The notes: a model not told the origin generated them from the letters alone. A DNA stretch of 64,000 nt from Polystyrenella longa (GCF_007750395.1 NZ_CP036281.1:5603001-5667000); one strand, 5' to 3'. Counted from the stretch's first letter, positions 28,644 to 38,269 are shown. Made by a program: numbers and translations.

Positions 28644-29938
28644 ATTCTCTCCGGAATACGGTATACCTTGCATTGGCGTGCTATTACTTGCCTCATTGGT
28701 TATTCAGACTTTGGCGGGAGCCTGATTTTCGTTCGGTCGTGTGGCAGAAAATGTTTTGGCGTAAACAGGTTAAGCCACCTTCGAGTAACTCCCAATGTGT
28801 CTGGCTGCACGGGGCCAGTGTAGGAGAGATCACCTTACTGAAACCATTGGTTCATCGACTCGTTTCGAATACCGATTTCGCCATAATGGTCACAACTTAT
28901 ACCTCGGAAGGGTATCAGGTGGCTAAGGGGATGTTCGCAGATAATGTGGCCGTACATTACCTACCTTTTGATTTCAGTTGGACGATGCGTGCGTTCTTTC
29001 GACTTGTCTCCCCCCGGCTGGTCGTCCTTTCAGAACTGGAATTATGGCCAAACCTTCTCGATGAAGCCAGGCGTCGTCGACTGCCCGTTCATGTCGCCAA
29101 CTCTCGTATGAATCATTTAGATTATAAATCTTATAAGAGGGTGATGTTCTTCCTGAGAAAGCCTCTGCGGGCCATTTCATGGTGGGGAGTGCAAGCGAGC
29201 ACCGATGCAGAGCGAATACGGTCTCTAATTCCTGACCGAAGTGAAATCATTTGCGTCACCGGAAACATGAAATACGACAGTGCCTCATTTAATGCATGTG
29301 CTGGAAGTAAACATGAAATATCCCGGGAAGCTTGGGGGTACTCAACTAACGATCTGCTACTCATCGCCGGCTCCACTCACGCTCCGGAGGAAGCCATTCT
29401 GATCGAGTCGCTCAGAGAACTTCGACAACATTGCCCCTCGCTCTACTTGATTCTGGCACCCCGAAAGCCCCTACGCGCCTGCGACATCGCCCAGATCGCG
29501 GAAGATAAGGGAGTGTCGCACCGGTTGAGCCAAAGCGCATACGACTGCAGGAAGCATCAACCAGCCGAAGTTATGATTGTTAATTCTGTCGGGCTTTTAA
29601 AGGAGTTATGGGCAATTGGGGATTTCGCTTTTGTAGGAGGTAGTCTTCAAACCAATCACGGCGGACAGAACATGCTCGAACCCACTGCAGCTGGATTGCC
29701 GACTTGCTTTGGACCAAATGTATTTAATTTTGCAGCAATTGTGAAAGATCTAATCGAGAATGATGTGGCCTGTATGGTTCGCTGTGAAAGAGAGCTTTAC
29801 TTATTGTTGAAGCAATGGATTGATACTCCAGAAGAAGCAAATATGCTGGGACGAAGAGCACGTAGCTTCGTGCAATCGCAAATCGGTGCAACAGACATCA
29901 CGTACGCGAACATTTTGGATGCCGTAAGACGATCATAA
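28640..29938 (+). CDS. waaA: 3-deoxy-D-manno-octulosonic acid transferase
   Basis: WaaA (KdtA) transfers Kdo from CMP-Kdo to lipid A at the inner membrane. The 432-residue protein has an N-terminal hydrophobic anchor (VYLALACYYLPHWLFRLW), then HGASVGEITLLKPLV with the catalytic Glu, ELELWPNLLDEARRR, VANSRM, a GSTHAPEE motif at the GT-B cleft and the C-terminal GGSLQTNHGGQNMLEP. All are characteristic of family GT30. The ATG overlaps the preceding stop. The combination of GT2, KdsB and WaaA in one coupled operon points to lipopolysaccharide core assembly. Confidence 0.93.
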   Translation: MNSLRNTVYLALACYYLPHWLFRLWREPDFRSVVWQKMFWRKQVKPPSSNSQCVWLHGASVGEITLLKPLVHRLVSNTDFAIMVTTYTSEGYQVAKGMFADNVAVHYLPFDFSWTMRAFFRLVSPRLVVLSELELWPNLLDEARRRRLPVHVANSRMNHLDYKSYKRVMFFLRKPLRAISWWGVQASTDAERIRSLIPDRSEIICVTGNMKYDSASFNACAGSKHEISREAWGYSTNDLLLIAGSTHAPEEAILIESLRELRQHCPSLYLILAPRKPLRACDIAQIAEDKGVSHRLSQSAYDCRKHQPAEVMIVNSVGLLKELWAIGDFAFVGGSLQTNHGGQNMLEPTAAGLPTCFGPNVFNFAAIVKDLIENDVACMVRCERELYLLLKQWIDTPEEANMLGRRARSFVQSQIGATDITYANILDAVRRS

Positions 29939-29965
29939 CCCAAGAGCAGAATAGCCAATCAAAAT

Positions 29966-31363
29966 TTATGAATTTTCCAGTTCCCGAGTTTCTCCTTCGC
30001 TCCTCCTTGCATTGTAACGTTCCAGGATATTTCGAATTCGGATGTACCGAACCTTCGTGATCGGAAAATACGAAAACACGATCATGGCGGTGATAATTAA
30101 ACATGCCGGTCCGACAATGAAGATCGCCTGTAAACCAAACAATGTTTCAACTGAAGGCTTTTCTCCCTCATAACCGATATGGGATAGCAAGTATCCGATT
30201 ACCAGAAAACAGGTACTGGAACCCATTTTCCACGCAAATTTTGCGACGCCTGCAAATAATCCCTCTCTCCGCTGTCGAGTTTTGATTTGATCATACTCAA
30301 TAACGTCAGGCACAATCGCACCGGGTAACGTCAAGACACCGCTACTTGCCGAACCCATTAAAAAGACCACACAATGTAGAATATGAGGGCTCCAACTATG
30401 CAGGGCAAAAGACGCAAAAGAAAACTCCCAAGCTGCCATAGCGACGAGGTAACATTGTTTTTTTTCAATATGCTTCGCCAGTATCATCCACAATCCAGGG
30501 CTTAGTAAGCTACCGGCAAAGAAGGTCAAGAAATACGGGATCGCATCTTCCTTCGGTATTTCATGAAGGTACTCAAGAAGATAGAACAGCAACGCAATGC
30601 AGATGCGATCAGCAATCGAAATGAGGGTAAACGCAGATAAGAGAATCAGGAAAGGCTTATTCCGAAATACGGTTTTAAGCTGGCTAAGCAGCGAGGCCTC
30701 CGAGTTTGTTTCATCTGTTACTGACTCCTTAACCCCTACGCAAACAATGAATACTGAGGTCAGGCAGAGAACGCCAATGAAAACAGCCGCAATTGGATAT
30801 GCCGAGGCTTCTTGTGTGATCCCAAATAAGGAAACGGCCAATACCACTGGTATCATCAAATTGGCAACAATCTCTGCGAACACTTCAAAAATTCGTCGAT
30901 ATGTTGAAATTCGAGTTCGCTCGTGATAGTCGGAACTCAATTCCCAAGAAAGTGCCAGATAGGGAATGCCGAAAATGGTCAGAGAAAGTACCAGAAAGGC
31001 AGAAAATGCAGCCAGATAAAAAAAGAGACTAATCTGTGACCATCCTAGTGGAGGAGTTAGCAGGAAGTAGAAGGAAATAACTCCTCCTATCACACCGGGC
31101 ACAAACCAGGGAATTCTCCTCCCGTGGGAGTTTTTAATCTTATCGGATAAATACCCAATAACTGGATCCGAGATGGCATCCAAGAAGAAACGAATCGACA
31201 GCGCGATCCCAATCAACATCGGTGAGAGCTTCACGACATCAGTGTAGAAATTGAACAGGTACAAACCACAGAACGCGAAGATGCTCGTTTCGACGATGCT
31301 TCCCGTGCTGTAGCACAGTAAAGTTCTTCTGCTGAGCTTGTCGCTATTTATCAATGTGGACAC
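29966..31363 (-). CDS. GPH-family (MelB-like) cation:sugar symporter
   Basis: A 465-residue integral membrane protein with about 12 hydrophobic segments. The motif DAISDPVIGYLSDK after the second helix, and RRIPWFVPG after it, are typical of the glycoside-pentoside-hexuronide symporters; the two Asp residues form the cation site in MelB. It would import a glycoside with Na+ or H+. It converges on waaA (27 bases between the stops) and is not part of that operon. The start codon is not ATG (GTG likely), and no strong ribosome-binding site is visible. The substrate is unknown. Confidence 0.85.
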   Translation of the reverse strand: MSTLINSDKLSRRTLLCYSTGSIVETSIFAFCGLYLFNFYTDVVKLSPMLIGIALSIRFFLDAISDPVIGYLSDKIKNSHGRRIPWFVPGVIGGVISFYFLLTPPLGWSQISLFFYLAAFSAFLVLSLTIFGIPYLALSWELSSDYHERTRISTYRRIFEVFAEIVANLMIPVVLAVSLFGITQEASAYPIAAVFIGVLCLTSVFIVCVGVKESVTDETNSEASLLSQLKTVFRNKPFLILLSAFTLISIADRICIALLFYLLEYLHEIPKEDAIPYFLTFFAGSLLSPGLWMILAKHIEKKQCYLVAMAAWEFSFASFALHSWSPHILHCVVFLMGSASSGVLTLPGAIVPDVIEYDQIKTRQRREGLFAGVAKFAWKMGSSTCFLVIGYLLSHIGYEGEKPSVETLFGLQAIFIVGPACLIITAMIVFSYFPITKVRYIRIRNILERYNARRSEGETRELENS

Positions 31364-31476
31364 CTTTATTCTGATAGTTACTTTCCAAAGTCAGCATACA
31401 ATGACTTTGTTAGACTTCCAATTGACTGCAACAACTGAATATCAAAAGAGCGTGAGTCCAACACGATTGATCCCCG

Positions 31477-31705
31477 TATCGTAAAAATATTCAGCCAACA
31501 TTCGTTTCGTGACCTGAGGGCTGTTTTCGGATTCGATGCGAAAAGGACCATTCGAGCGCAACAGTTGCGTAGTATCACAACACGAGGATTGACATCTATT
31601 CGAGGCTGTTTCAAGGTGCGTCGCGATATTAATACGTGAGCAGACAACCGAGACGTTCTCGACTTTCGACCATGCCGGCGATAGTCCTAACTTTATGACC
31701 AAGTT
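31477..31705 (-). mobile_element. Right-end remnant of the rve-type IS, minus orientation
   Basis: CCGTATCGTAAAAATATTCAG begins near 31477, in reverse orientation. It is followed by the usual 3' flank with a deletion, then by the final transposase codons on the minus strand (about 31640-31705), heavily mutated. It is a dead fragment, placed just upstream of the sugar symporter. No gene was found from 31706 to 31861. Confidence 0.75.
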
Positions 31706-31861
31706 GAATCAGAAGACACGCCACATTGATTACAGCAATAACTATGTGATTGTTAAGTGATGAGCAAATCCATAAGGTCGTCCGAAATCGAGGTGGCCAG
31801 TCTCATACAGACACCGGAACTTGCAGTGTTTTAAGCCGTCTGAGTTTTCGGTACAGAGAAC

Positions 31862-32179
31862 TTCGTCGTCTGGTACCATCAGATCTCGGTAAGTGGCTAC
31901 AATATTAAATTGCACCTTTTCGATGGTTCTGGAGCGGCGATCATTGATTCTGAAAACATCAATGAAGAACTCCTTGGCCGTCAATGGAATCCGACCGTCA
32001 CGCAACTCATGAAGGTGGATGGTGATCGATTCCTGGTTATCTGGAGCGGTAACGGTCTGGGGTATACGGCGGGAGTATTCACTCGATAATTTTCATTTGA
32101 AGAAGCTACCCAACTCTTTGCCCTTTCAGAAATGAGCAATGTGGTGTTCGCAGAGAACTTGAATGAAATTCTGGAGTAG
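31862..32179 (+). pseudogene. C-terminal remnant of the giant surface-protein family
   Basis: A plus-strand frame reads FVVWYHQIS, YNIKLHLFDGSGAA, GRQWNPTVTQ and DRFLVIWSGNGLG, co-linear with the last ~100 residues of the proteins at 47809 and 59959. After AGVFTR an in-frame TAA replaces the expected Gln codon. The frame then continues FSFEEATQLFALSEMSNVVF to a final stop at 32177-32179, so the terminal tail is preserved. This proves a third locus of the family, now dead. The upstream part is lost. Confidence 0.85.
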
Positions 32180-32196
32180 GTACTAATAAAAGAATT

Positions 32197-32228
32197 GGTT
32201 CATTTTGCAAACGATTGCAAAATGAACC
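32197..32228. terminator. 14-bp perfect hairpin after the dead surface-protein gene
   Basis: GGTTCATTTTGCAA pairs perfectly with TTGCAAAATGAACC across a four-base loop, 17 bases after the stop codon. There is no long T-run after it, but position and stability fit a transcription terminator or mRNA-end structure of the former gene. The ~205 bases between it and the tRNA fragment show nothing recognisable. Confidence 0.6.
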
Positions 32229-32433
32229 TTGGTTGAGTACGGTTAACAAAGACTCTCAAAGGAATAACCATCACTGGTTTTGCACCGAACTTCCATGTCA
32301 GAGTTCTTGTCAGACTTTTTATAACTGAGCTTCTATCAAAGTCTATAAATATAGTCTTTTCTGGAATCCGAAAGATTTCGCTGCACTAAACCAACTTGGC
32401 TGTAAAGCCTTGTTAAATAAGCGTTTGGGACAA

Positions 32434-32485
32434 ACTACGGAGAGAGCTTTTAATCCGTAGGTCCAGGGTTCAAGTCCCTGCGCCC
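32434..32485 (+). pseudogene. 3' fragment of a tRNA(Lys)-like gene
   Basis: CTTTTAA with the 3' anticodon strand TCCGTAG, a variable loop, then a perfect T-arm (CCAGG-GTTCAAG-TCCCTG) and the acceptor strand GCGCCC form the 3' half of a tRNA with anticodon TTT. Five extra bases (GAGAG) sit between the 5' anticodon strand CTACGGA and the loop. No D-arm or matching 5' acceptor (GGGCGC) lies upstream, so it is not functional. The complete IS starts exactly at its 3' end. Confidence 0.7.
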
Positions 32486-33982
32486 GTATCGTAAAAAAAC
32501 TCAGCCGAACTCTAAACACTGCAAATTAAGGGGTTTGTGAAACGCTAACGGCATGTATTCTCAGACGAGTTGGCAACTACGCTCGCCGCTACATTTAATA
32601 CAATCGTTGTCTCCGCTCGTGAAGACTGGCATCAATACACGTTTCGCGAGTGCTACTGCTCAGAGACTGGCTATAGTTTCAAAGTCACCCTCCTCCGCAC
32701 TTTGGTAACTGAATAGATGGAAACTGTGATGCAGCCCTGGCACCTGCTCGTCTACGCTCTTACAAGTTGGGTGAATCGCGAACAGCAATTGGCGATTGAA
32801 TATCTCAAGACCGAAAATAGTATCCTCTGCAATAAGCTCGGTAAGAAACGGGTGCTGCTGAATGACAATGAGCGTCGTCGCTTGGCAGTCAAAGGAAAAC
32901 AGCTTGGTCGGAAGTTACTGAGTGAACTCGGCGCGATCTTCACTCCCGATACCATCCTCCGTTGGCACCGGGAGTTGATTGCTCGGTATACGTCGAAGAA
33001 GAAACTAGTTGGTCGACCTTGCATCCGTCGGGAGATCGTCGAACAGATCCTGCGGTTTGCGAACGAGAACCCCACGTGGGGAGCCGATCGAATTCAGGGT
33101 GCTTTGTCCAACGTTGGTTTTCACGTCACCGACACGACTGTCAGAAATGTGCTCAAAGCTCATGGCATTGAACCTGCTCCCGATCGCCCTGCTTCGATGT
33201 CCTGGCAAACATTCCTGGAAGCCCACTGGGAAGCGATCTTCGCTGTCGACTTCACCACGGTAGAAGTCAGGACGAAAACGGGTTTGACGACGTTCTACGT
33301 CATGGTGGTGATGGAGCTGCAGTCCCGTAAAGTCGAGATCGCAGGCATAACTACCAACCCGAATAAACAATGGGTGACACAAGTTGCACGCAATCTGACC
33401 GGCGACGATGGTTTTCTGGAGCATGCTTCGCATCTGATCTTGGATCGCGACACGTCCTTTCAACCACTGCGATCTTTCCTGAAGGAACAGACTGAAATCG
33501 AACCGGTGCTGCTTCCTCCGAAAAGTCCGAACATGAATGCACATCTCGAACGATTCATGAGAAGTCTGAAATCGGAGTGTCTGAACAAGATAGTCTTCTT
33601 CGGCCAACATTCTCTCGAACTAGCGTTGAAAGAATACGTCGCTCACTACCATTCCGAGCGGAACCATCAGGGACTCGACAATCAGCTGATTGATCCTGAT
33701 GAAGACGTTGGATGCGTCGCCGGTAAGGTTGAATGCCGCGAACGTCTCGGCGGTCTGCTCAAGTATTACTACCGCGACGCGGCGTGAAACCGCTTCGCTA
33801 ATAAACTCCAAATCTTGCGCCAATCCGCGCTACCGCTGCGCCCAGATGATGCTTTTCGTGTCGAACCAGATACCAATTTAATGACTTCAGAACGAATCTC
33901 GTTCGAAAACCATCCTTCATCAGCAACACAACCACTTGGAATCACTCGTTTTCAACGTCGGCTGAATAAATTTACGATACGG
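32484..33982 (+). mobile_element. Complete rve-type IS, copy 11 (~1499 bp)
   Basis: The left end CCGTATCGTAAAAAAACTCA begins at 32484, joined to the tRNA fragment, and the right end AAATTTACGATACGG ends at 33982. It contains an intact transposase gene and the leader stem-loop, in which one base pair has become a G-U pair. On its right it abuts another right-end remnant, the same arrangement as at 8975-11000. Confidence 0.9.
32717..33787 (+). CDS. rve-type DDE transposase (copy 11)
   Basis: The transposase has 356 residues, three fewer than its sisters: the KWDYSSKKK segment is shortened to YTSKKK. Helix-turn-helix and DDE residues (AVDFTTVEV, LILDRDTSF, NAHLERF) are conserved. The frame is intact. 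An in-frame TAG just upstream fixes the ATG at 32717, as in copy 4. Confidence 0.9.
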   Translation: METVMQPWHLLVYALTSWVNREQQLAIEYLKTENSILCNKLGKKRVLLNDNERRRLAVKGKQLGRKLLSELGAIFTPDTILRWHRELIARYTSKKKLVGRPCIRREIVEQILRFANENPTWGADRIQGALSNVGFHVTDTTVRNVLKAHGIEPAPDRPASMSWQTFLEAHWEAIFAVDFTTVEVRTKTGLTTFYVMVVMELQSRKVEIAGITTNPNKQWVTQVARNLTGDDGFLEHASHLILDRDTSFQPLRSFLKEQTEIEPVLLPPKSPNMNAHLERFMRSLKSECLNKIVFFGQHSLELALKEYVAHYHSERNHQGLDNQLIDPDEDVGCVAGKVECRERLGGLLKYYYRDAA

Positions 33983-34333
33983 GAAACTGCTTGGTTGAAA
34001 GTTTCTGAACAACACCGGAACCATCTCCCCTCCCTCCGACACCATCCTACGTTGGTATCGAGAGCCCATCGGCAGTAAGATCGAATGTCCCGAACACGGT
34101 GGTAGAATGCATAAGTAATATTTTCGCGACGTTGGGAGAATCTACTTAGCTTACAGTTCACAATTCTTGTTACATTCCGTGTTATCGCTGCACCCGGTAG
34201 GTCGTTTTCGCATCGCATCCGATTACAAGATTCGGGTGTTTCGACTAGCCCGGTTCGGAAACCACTTCTCAGCATAAAAATAAACACTTGAAAAATACGT
34301 ATTCAACGGCGACTGAATATTGTTACGATACAG
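33983..34333 (+). mobile_element. Degraded right-end remnant of the rve-type IS
   Basis: After copy 11 the sequence continues with a heavily mutated 3' region of the same element. Traces of the transposase C-terminus (around 34080-34130) are seen, and a right terminus GACTGAATATTGTTACGATAC finishes near 34333. There is no open frame. Confidence 0.7.
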
Positions 34334-34395
34334 GGATACAAAGGGTGCTGGTTGGCAACAGCCCGGTCCCCACATGTGCAACTATGTACACTTGG

Positions 34396-34423
34396 TTGCG
34401 GTTTTGGAGTGATCATGTAAAAT
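34396..34423 (+). promoter_or_regulatory. Candidate promoter of the cold-shock gene
   Basis: TTGCGG (34396-34401) and TAAAAT (34418-34423) are separated by 16 bases, close to a housekeeping promoter. Transcription would start near 34430 and give a leader of about 70 nt before the ATG, a length at which cold-shock mRNAs can carry regulatory structure. Confidence 0.4.
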
Positions 34424-34480
34424 TGTTGGTCACTAACGGTGGGATGACTTGACTTGTTTTTCAAGTGGCACTGTCTATGA

Positions 34481-34699
<219 letters not shown>

Positions 34700-34810
34700 G
34701 GTGGACGTGGTACTCGCATGAACTGGTTCAAGGCTGTTGGTTTTATAAATTTAAAAACCATAGCCAATGCAATCAGGTTTTGTAAGCGTACCAAAAGATA
34801 CAATCAAGAG

Positions 34811-34841
34811 ATCGACTATCGTACGATAGTCGATTTTTTTT
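34811..34841 (+). terminator. Rho-independent terminator after the cold-shock gene
   Basis: ATCGACTATCGTACGATAGTCGAT is a 24-base perfect palindrome (34811-34834), shown here by its halves ATCGACTATC and GATAGTCGAT. It runs directly into a stretch of eight to nine T. It lies about 110 bases after the stop of the cold-shock gene. Confidence 0.9.
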
Positions 34842-34848
34842 GTTTCAA

Positions 34849-35094
34849 GTGATCACGTTGAAAAGGAATAAGGAAGGAGCTCAAAAGTTATTTGCGTTCC
34901 CGTACTCTCACCTTAAGGAACTCATCCGAACAGAAGTTACTTTCAACGGAACAATGTGCGATCAAAGTAGAGTTCGACTCTTAGTTAGCTTGATCCGGGA
35001 AAGCACCAAGGTGACTTCCCTTCTTAGCGCAGGATATGCTCCTTTCCTAGGCGATGATCGAACTGTGCTCTATGTCACTGCAAGTTATCAGTGA
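34849..35094 (+). CDS. Possible small protein, doubtful
   Basis: An 81-residue frame starts at GTG right after the terminator T-run; an alternative TTG lies inside the T-run. No ribosome-binding site is visible and no family is recognised. The reading frame is protein-like in part (FPYSHLKELIRTEVTF). It could be a remnant or a chance open frame. Confidence 0.25.
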   Translation: MITLKRNKEGAQKLFAFPYSHLKELIRTEVTFNGTMCDQSRVRLLVSLIRESTKVTSLLSAGYAPFLGDDRTVLYVTASYQ

Positions 35095-35141
35095 TTGGGA
35101 TGGCATTCAGTCGTGCAGGTTATCTGAAGCGGATATGTCTT

Positions 35142-37361
35142 TCAAGATTTTTGGAAAGAATGACCTGTCTTAAGACCAGCGACAAAGATCACTAGCGCAA
35201 CGGCCCCTATAAAAAAGATTGTGTCACCGGGAACACGCATCCATTTCAGAGTCTGCATCAGATCAGTTTGCATGAATTCTGCACTGCGAGCGTACCAGTA
35301 ACCGTGTTCGACTGATGCTTGGGTCTGCAGTAAGCCCACTGGCAACAGGCTCAAGATGCACATGGCCATTAGGCCACCGTTCAAATTCCAAAATGAGAAC
35401 TTCAACAAGCCATCTTTCCATTCCCGGTCAGGAATCAGAACTCGCAGACAGAGCAGCATCAGACCGATCCCCAACATGCCGTACACACCAAACAGAGCTG
35501 CATGACCGTGTAGTGGAGTCGTATTCAAACCTTGCATGTAATACAGAGCAATTGGGGGGTTGATCATAAATCCAAACAATCCGGCTCCGACCATGTTCCA
35601 GAATGCCACCGCCACAAAGAAGTAGATCGGCCACTTGTACCGCTGAACCCATTTTGACTTTCGTGAGCGTCGCAGGTCCTCGGTGGCATCGAATCCGACC
35701 AGCACCAGCGGCACTACTTCCAATGCACTAAAGACGGAACCCCAGACTAAGGCGACGGTCGGTGTTCCTGAGAAGTAAAGGTGGTGACAGGTTCCGATGA
35801 TTCCACCTGCCAGAAAAATGGTCGCGGACAGCAATGCTGCGGATGCCGCGAGGCCAGGCCGAATCAAATTCAGTCGCATGAAGGTGAAAGCAATCACGGT
35901 TGTTGCAAACACTTCAAAGAAGCCTTCCACCCACAGATGCACAACCCACCATCGCCAGTATTCCACCATCGATAAGTGGCTGTGTCGACCCCATGTCAGA
36001 CCCGCTCCGTAGAACATCGCGATGGCTCCCGTCGCCACGGCCAACAGAATAACAAGCTGTCTCTGCTCGCCCGTTTTTTTCATCGCTGGCAGCAGCACAC
36101 GTATCATGAGAAATAACCATAACAACAGCCCTGCCATCAAAGCAATCTGCCATACACGGCCCAAGTCTACGTATTCATAGCCCTGATGCCCCAGGTAAAA
36201 CGAGACCGCATCCGTTAGCTTGTTATGAATGCTGAGCCATTCGCCCGTCAACGATCCGACGACGACAAGTAACAAGGCTCCGAACAACACGTTCACGCCG
36301 AGTCGCTGGCCTTTGGGTTCGTATTCACTGACAAGAGGCCCGATAAACAATCCGGCCGCCAGCCAGGCTGTGGCAATCCAGAACAGTCCCATCTGCACGT
36401 GCCAAGTGCGAGTCACACTGTAGGGCAGCCATTCCGATAATGGGAATCCGTAGAAGCCATCGCCTTCGACTCCGTAGTGAGCCGTGATGACGCCCAATAA
36501 CATCTGCACCAGAATTAATGCAGCGACCACCCAGAAATACTTGATCGTAGCGTGCTGAGACGGAGTGGCTTCCCACAAGGACAGAGGATCCGATTCCGGT
36601 ACAGGGGGCTGATCTTCTTCCTCACGTCTTGACGCGTACCACCACGCCATTGCCGCAATCCCCGCTAACAACACGATGATGCTGACTCCGGTCCACACAA
36701 TATTATCTCCAGTGGGGAGATTGCCAACCAGAGGTTCATGAGGCCAGTTGTTGGTATAGCTGACCGGTTCGTCTATCCGATTGGTCGATGCCGCCCACGA
36801 GGTCCAAAAGAAGAATGCTGAAAGCTTTCGCAGTCTCTCCGGATCAGAAACGGCTCCCGGGTGAATCGCGTAATGTGCGTTGCCGTTCGAAAACACGTCG
36901 CTGTAGTGAGCCAAATTCGATTCAAACGCCTCGGCACGAATCGGGTCGATTATGACGACGCCGGATTCTATGTCGAAGGTGTTCGTTCGTAACAGATCAG
37001 TCAGCCGAGCCTGCAACTGAGCCTGCTGTTCGTTGCTGAGTTCTTCAAACAGGGTACCGAAGTCCCTGCTTGCCCAGTGATCGAGAATAAAGATCGCTTC
37101 GCGGTGCAGCCAGTCGGCCGTCCAGTCCGGAGCCACATAGCTCCCGTGTCCCCAGATGGAACCGACCTCCATGCCACCCATTGACTGCCATACATTTTGA
37201 CCGGCAGAGACATCGCCGCTGTCGATCAGAGTGACGCCGTCCGTGGTGACGACTTTATCGAAGAGAGGTGGCATCTCCTGGTAAATGCGTGTCCCGATCC
37301 AGCCCAGAATCAGAAACGAAAAAAACATCACTGCCGTAAACAGTAGCCAAAGTCTTCTCAT
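35142..37361 (-). CDS. norZ: Quinol-dependent nitric oxide reductase (qNOR)
   Basis: This single-subunit enzyme reduces two NO to N2O with quinol electrons at the inner membrane. The 739-residue length is typical. An N-terminal helix is followed by a ~200-residue periplasmic domain (GQNVWQSMGGMEVGSIWGHG), then about 12 further helices. Heme-copper-family ligands are visible: RTWHVQMGLFW, VVHLWVEGFFEV (FeB His and Glu), CHHLYFSGTP (two FeB His) and PLHGHAALFGVYG (heme His pair). Codons and composition are richer in GC than in the neighbouring toxin region. It follows the RIC gene by 72 bases on the same strand and probably shares its promoter. The pair serves NO detoxification. Confidence 0.93.
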   Translation of the reverse strand: MRRLWLLFTAVMFFSFLILGWIGTRIYQEMPPLFDKVVTTDGVTLIDSGDVSAGQNVWQSMGGMEVGSIWGHGSYVAPDWTADWLHREAIFILDHWASRDFGTLFEELSNEQQAQLQARLTDLLRTNTFDIESGVVIIDPIRAEAFESNLAHYSDVFSNGNAHYAIHPGAVSDPERLRKLSAFFFWTSWAASTNRIDEPVSYTNNWPHEPLVGNLPTGDNIVWTGVSIIVLLAGIAAMAWWYASRREEEDQPPVPESDPLSLWEATPSQHATIKYFWVVAALILVQMLLGVITAHYGVEGDGFYGFPLSEWLPYSVTRTWHVQMGLFWIATAWLAAGLFIGPLVSEYEPKGQRLGVNVLFGALLLVVVGSLTGEWLSIHNKLTDAVSFYLGHQGYEYVDLGRVWQIALMAGLLLWLFLMIRVLLPAMKKTGEQRQLVILLAVATGAIAMFYGAGLTWGRHSHLSMVEYWRWWVVHLWVEGFFEVFATTVIAFTFMRLNLIRPGLAASAALLSATIFLAGGIIGTCHHLYFSGTPTVALVWGSVFSALEVVPLVLVGFDATEDLRRSRKSKWVQRYKWPIYFFVAVAFWNMVGAGLFGFMINPPIALYYMQGLNTTPLHGHAALFGVYGMLGIGLMLLCLRVLIPDREWKDGLLKFSFWNLNGGLMAMCILSLLPVGLLQTQASVEHGYWYARSAEFMQTDLMQTLKWMRVPGDTIFFIGAVALVIFVAGLKTGHSFQKS

Positions 37362-37433
37362 CGTGTATTGTCTTTCAGTAGGACTGGCTTTTGGCCAGTC
37401 ACCTCTGCCTGGAAACCTGCCGCATGATTGTGA

Positions 37434-38162
37434 TCACGCACTCAATTCAGCTGCCAACTTTGACGCTCGCGGAAACAGGATGTTGTTTTCCTTGTGGATG
37501 TGGCGATGCAGATCACTTTCGAGTTCTTGCAACCCATCCAACATGGCCCGAAACGTGTTACAGCCGCCCTCCGGCAAATCGAAGTCTGACGATGCCTCGC
37601 GAATATCACGTAATGCCTGACCGGCCACGTCATGTTCGTGTTCCATCATGCGGATGGGGTTGTCGACCGATCCGAATGGGAAGGATGGCACCACTCCTGA
37701 CTGTTCTATCGTGCGAATCGCTGGAAACAGGACCTGCTCTTCTTTCGACATGTGAGGATTCAGCTCGTCTCGAAGCTGATAAAAGGACTTTTCCAATTGG
37801 ACCAACCACGCATACTGTTCGCCGTGCACCCGTACGACTTTTTCGACAAGCTGAGTCAGGCGCGGCAGTTCCCGTTTTAGATACGCATGATGAGTCGCTT
37901 CGATTTCGTCGCACATGTCGGCCAGCCGTTTCGACGTGAAATCGTCTTCGACCGTTCCATTTGTCGCGCTGCGAGAAATCATGTCAACGAGTTCCTCAAG
38001 CACACGGTGAGCATCCACCTGCTTCGCCGAGCACGCTTCTTCTAAAGATCGATCACCGCCGCAACAATAGTCGATATTGTGTTGCTCGAACACGCGTGAT
38101 GTGGCCGGATGTTTCGTCACCCAGGCACCGACGGAATCGGAAGGCTTCAAGGTTGTTGTCAT
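37434..38162 (-). CDS. ric: RIC/ScdA-type iron-sulfur cluster repair di-iron protein
   Basis: The protein repairs iron-sulfur clusters damaged by NO or oxidants. It has an N-terminal ScdA_N segment (WVTKHPATSRVFEQHNIDYC with the CCGG motif) and a hemerythrin-like four-helix domain with its His/Glu ligands (ATHHAYLKRELPR, HGEQYAWL, HMSKEEQVLFPA, MMEHEHDVAG, HRHIHKENNILFP). The ATG at 38162 is preferred, because ScdA-family proteins begin just before this segment; ATG at 38207 is a possible longer start. It lies upstream of norZ in one operon. Confidence 0.9.
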   Translation of the reverse strand: MTTTLKPSDSVGAWVTKHPATSRVFEQHNIDYCCGGDRSLEEACSAKQVDAHRVLEELVDMISRSATNGTVEDDFTSKRLADMCDEIEATHHAYLKRELPRLTQLVEKVVRVHGEQYAWLVQLEKSFYQLRDELNPHMSKEEQVLFPAIRTIEQSGVVPSFPFGSVDNPIRMMEHEHDVAGQALRDIREASSDFDLPEGGCNTFRAMLDGLQELESDLHRHIHKENNILFPRASKLAAELSA

Positions 38163-38269
38163 TTGTAGTCTCTTTTTGAGTGAAGGAGAAAACGGTTCGG
38201 TGAACATGTCATCTCTTCGCTGAATCTGCGACTGATGACTTCGGTCCAAGTGTGGCGACTGAATTATTC

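Noticed and set aside
32434..32485. Complete functional tRNA-Lys gene
   Set aside because: No D-arm and no 5' acceptor strand upstream; five extra bases disturb the anticodon arm.
33005..33610. 201-residue open frame opposite to the transposase
   Set aside because: Antisense shadow of the transposase gene; the same shadow occurs in the sister copies.
37391..37939. 182-residue plus-strand open frame
   Set aside because: It is antisense to the well-supported RIC gene and has no family features.
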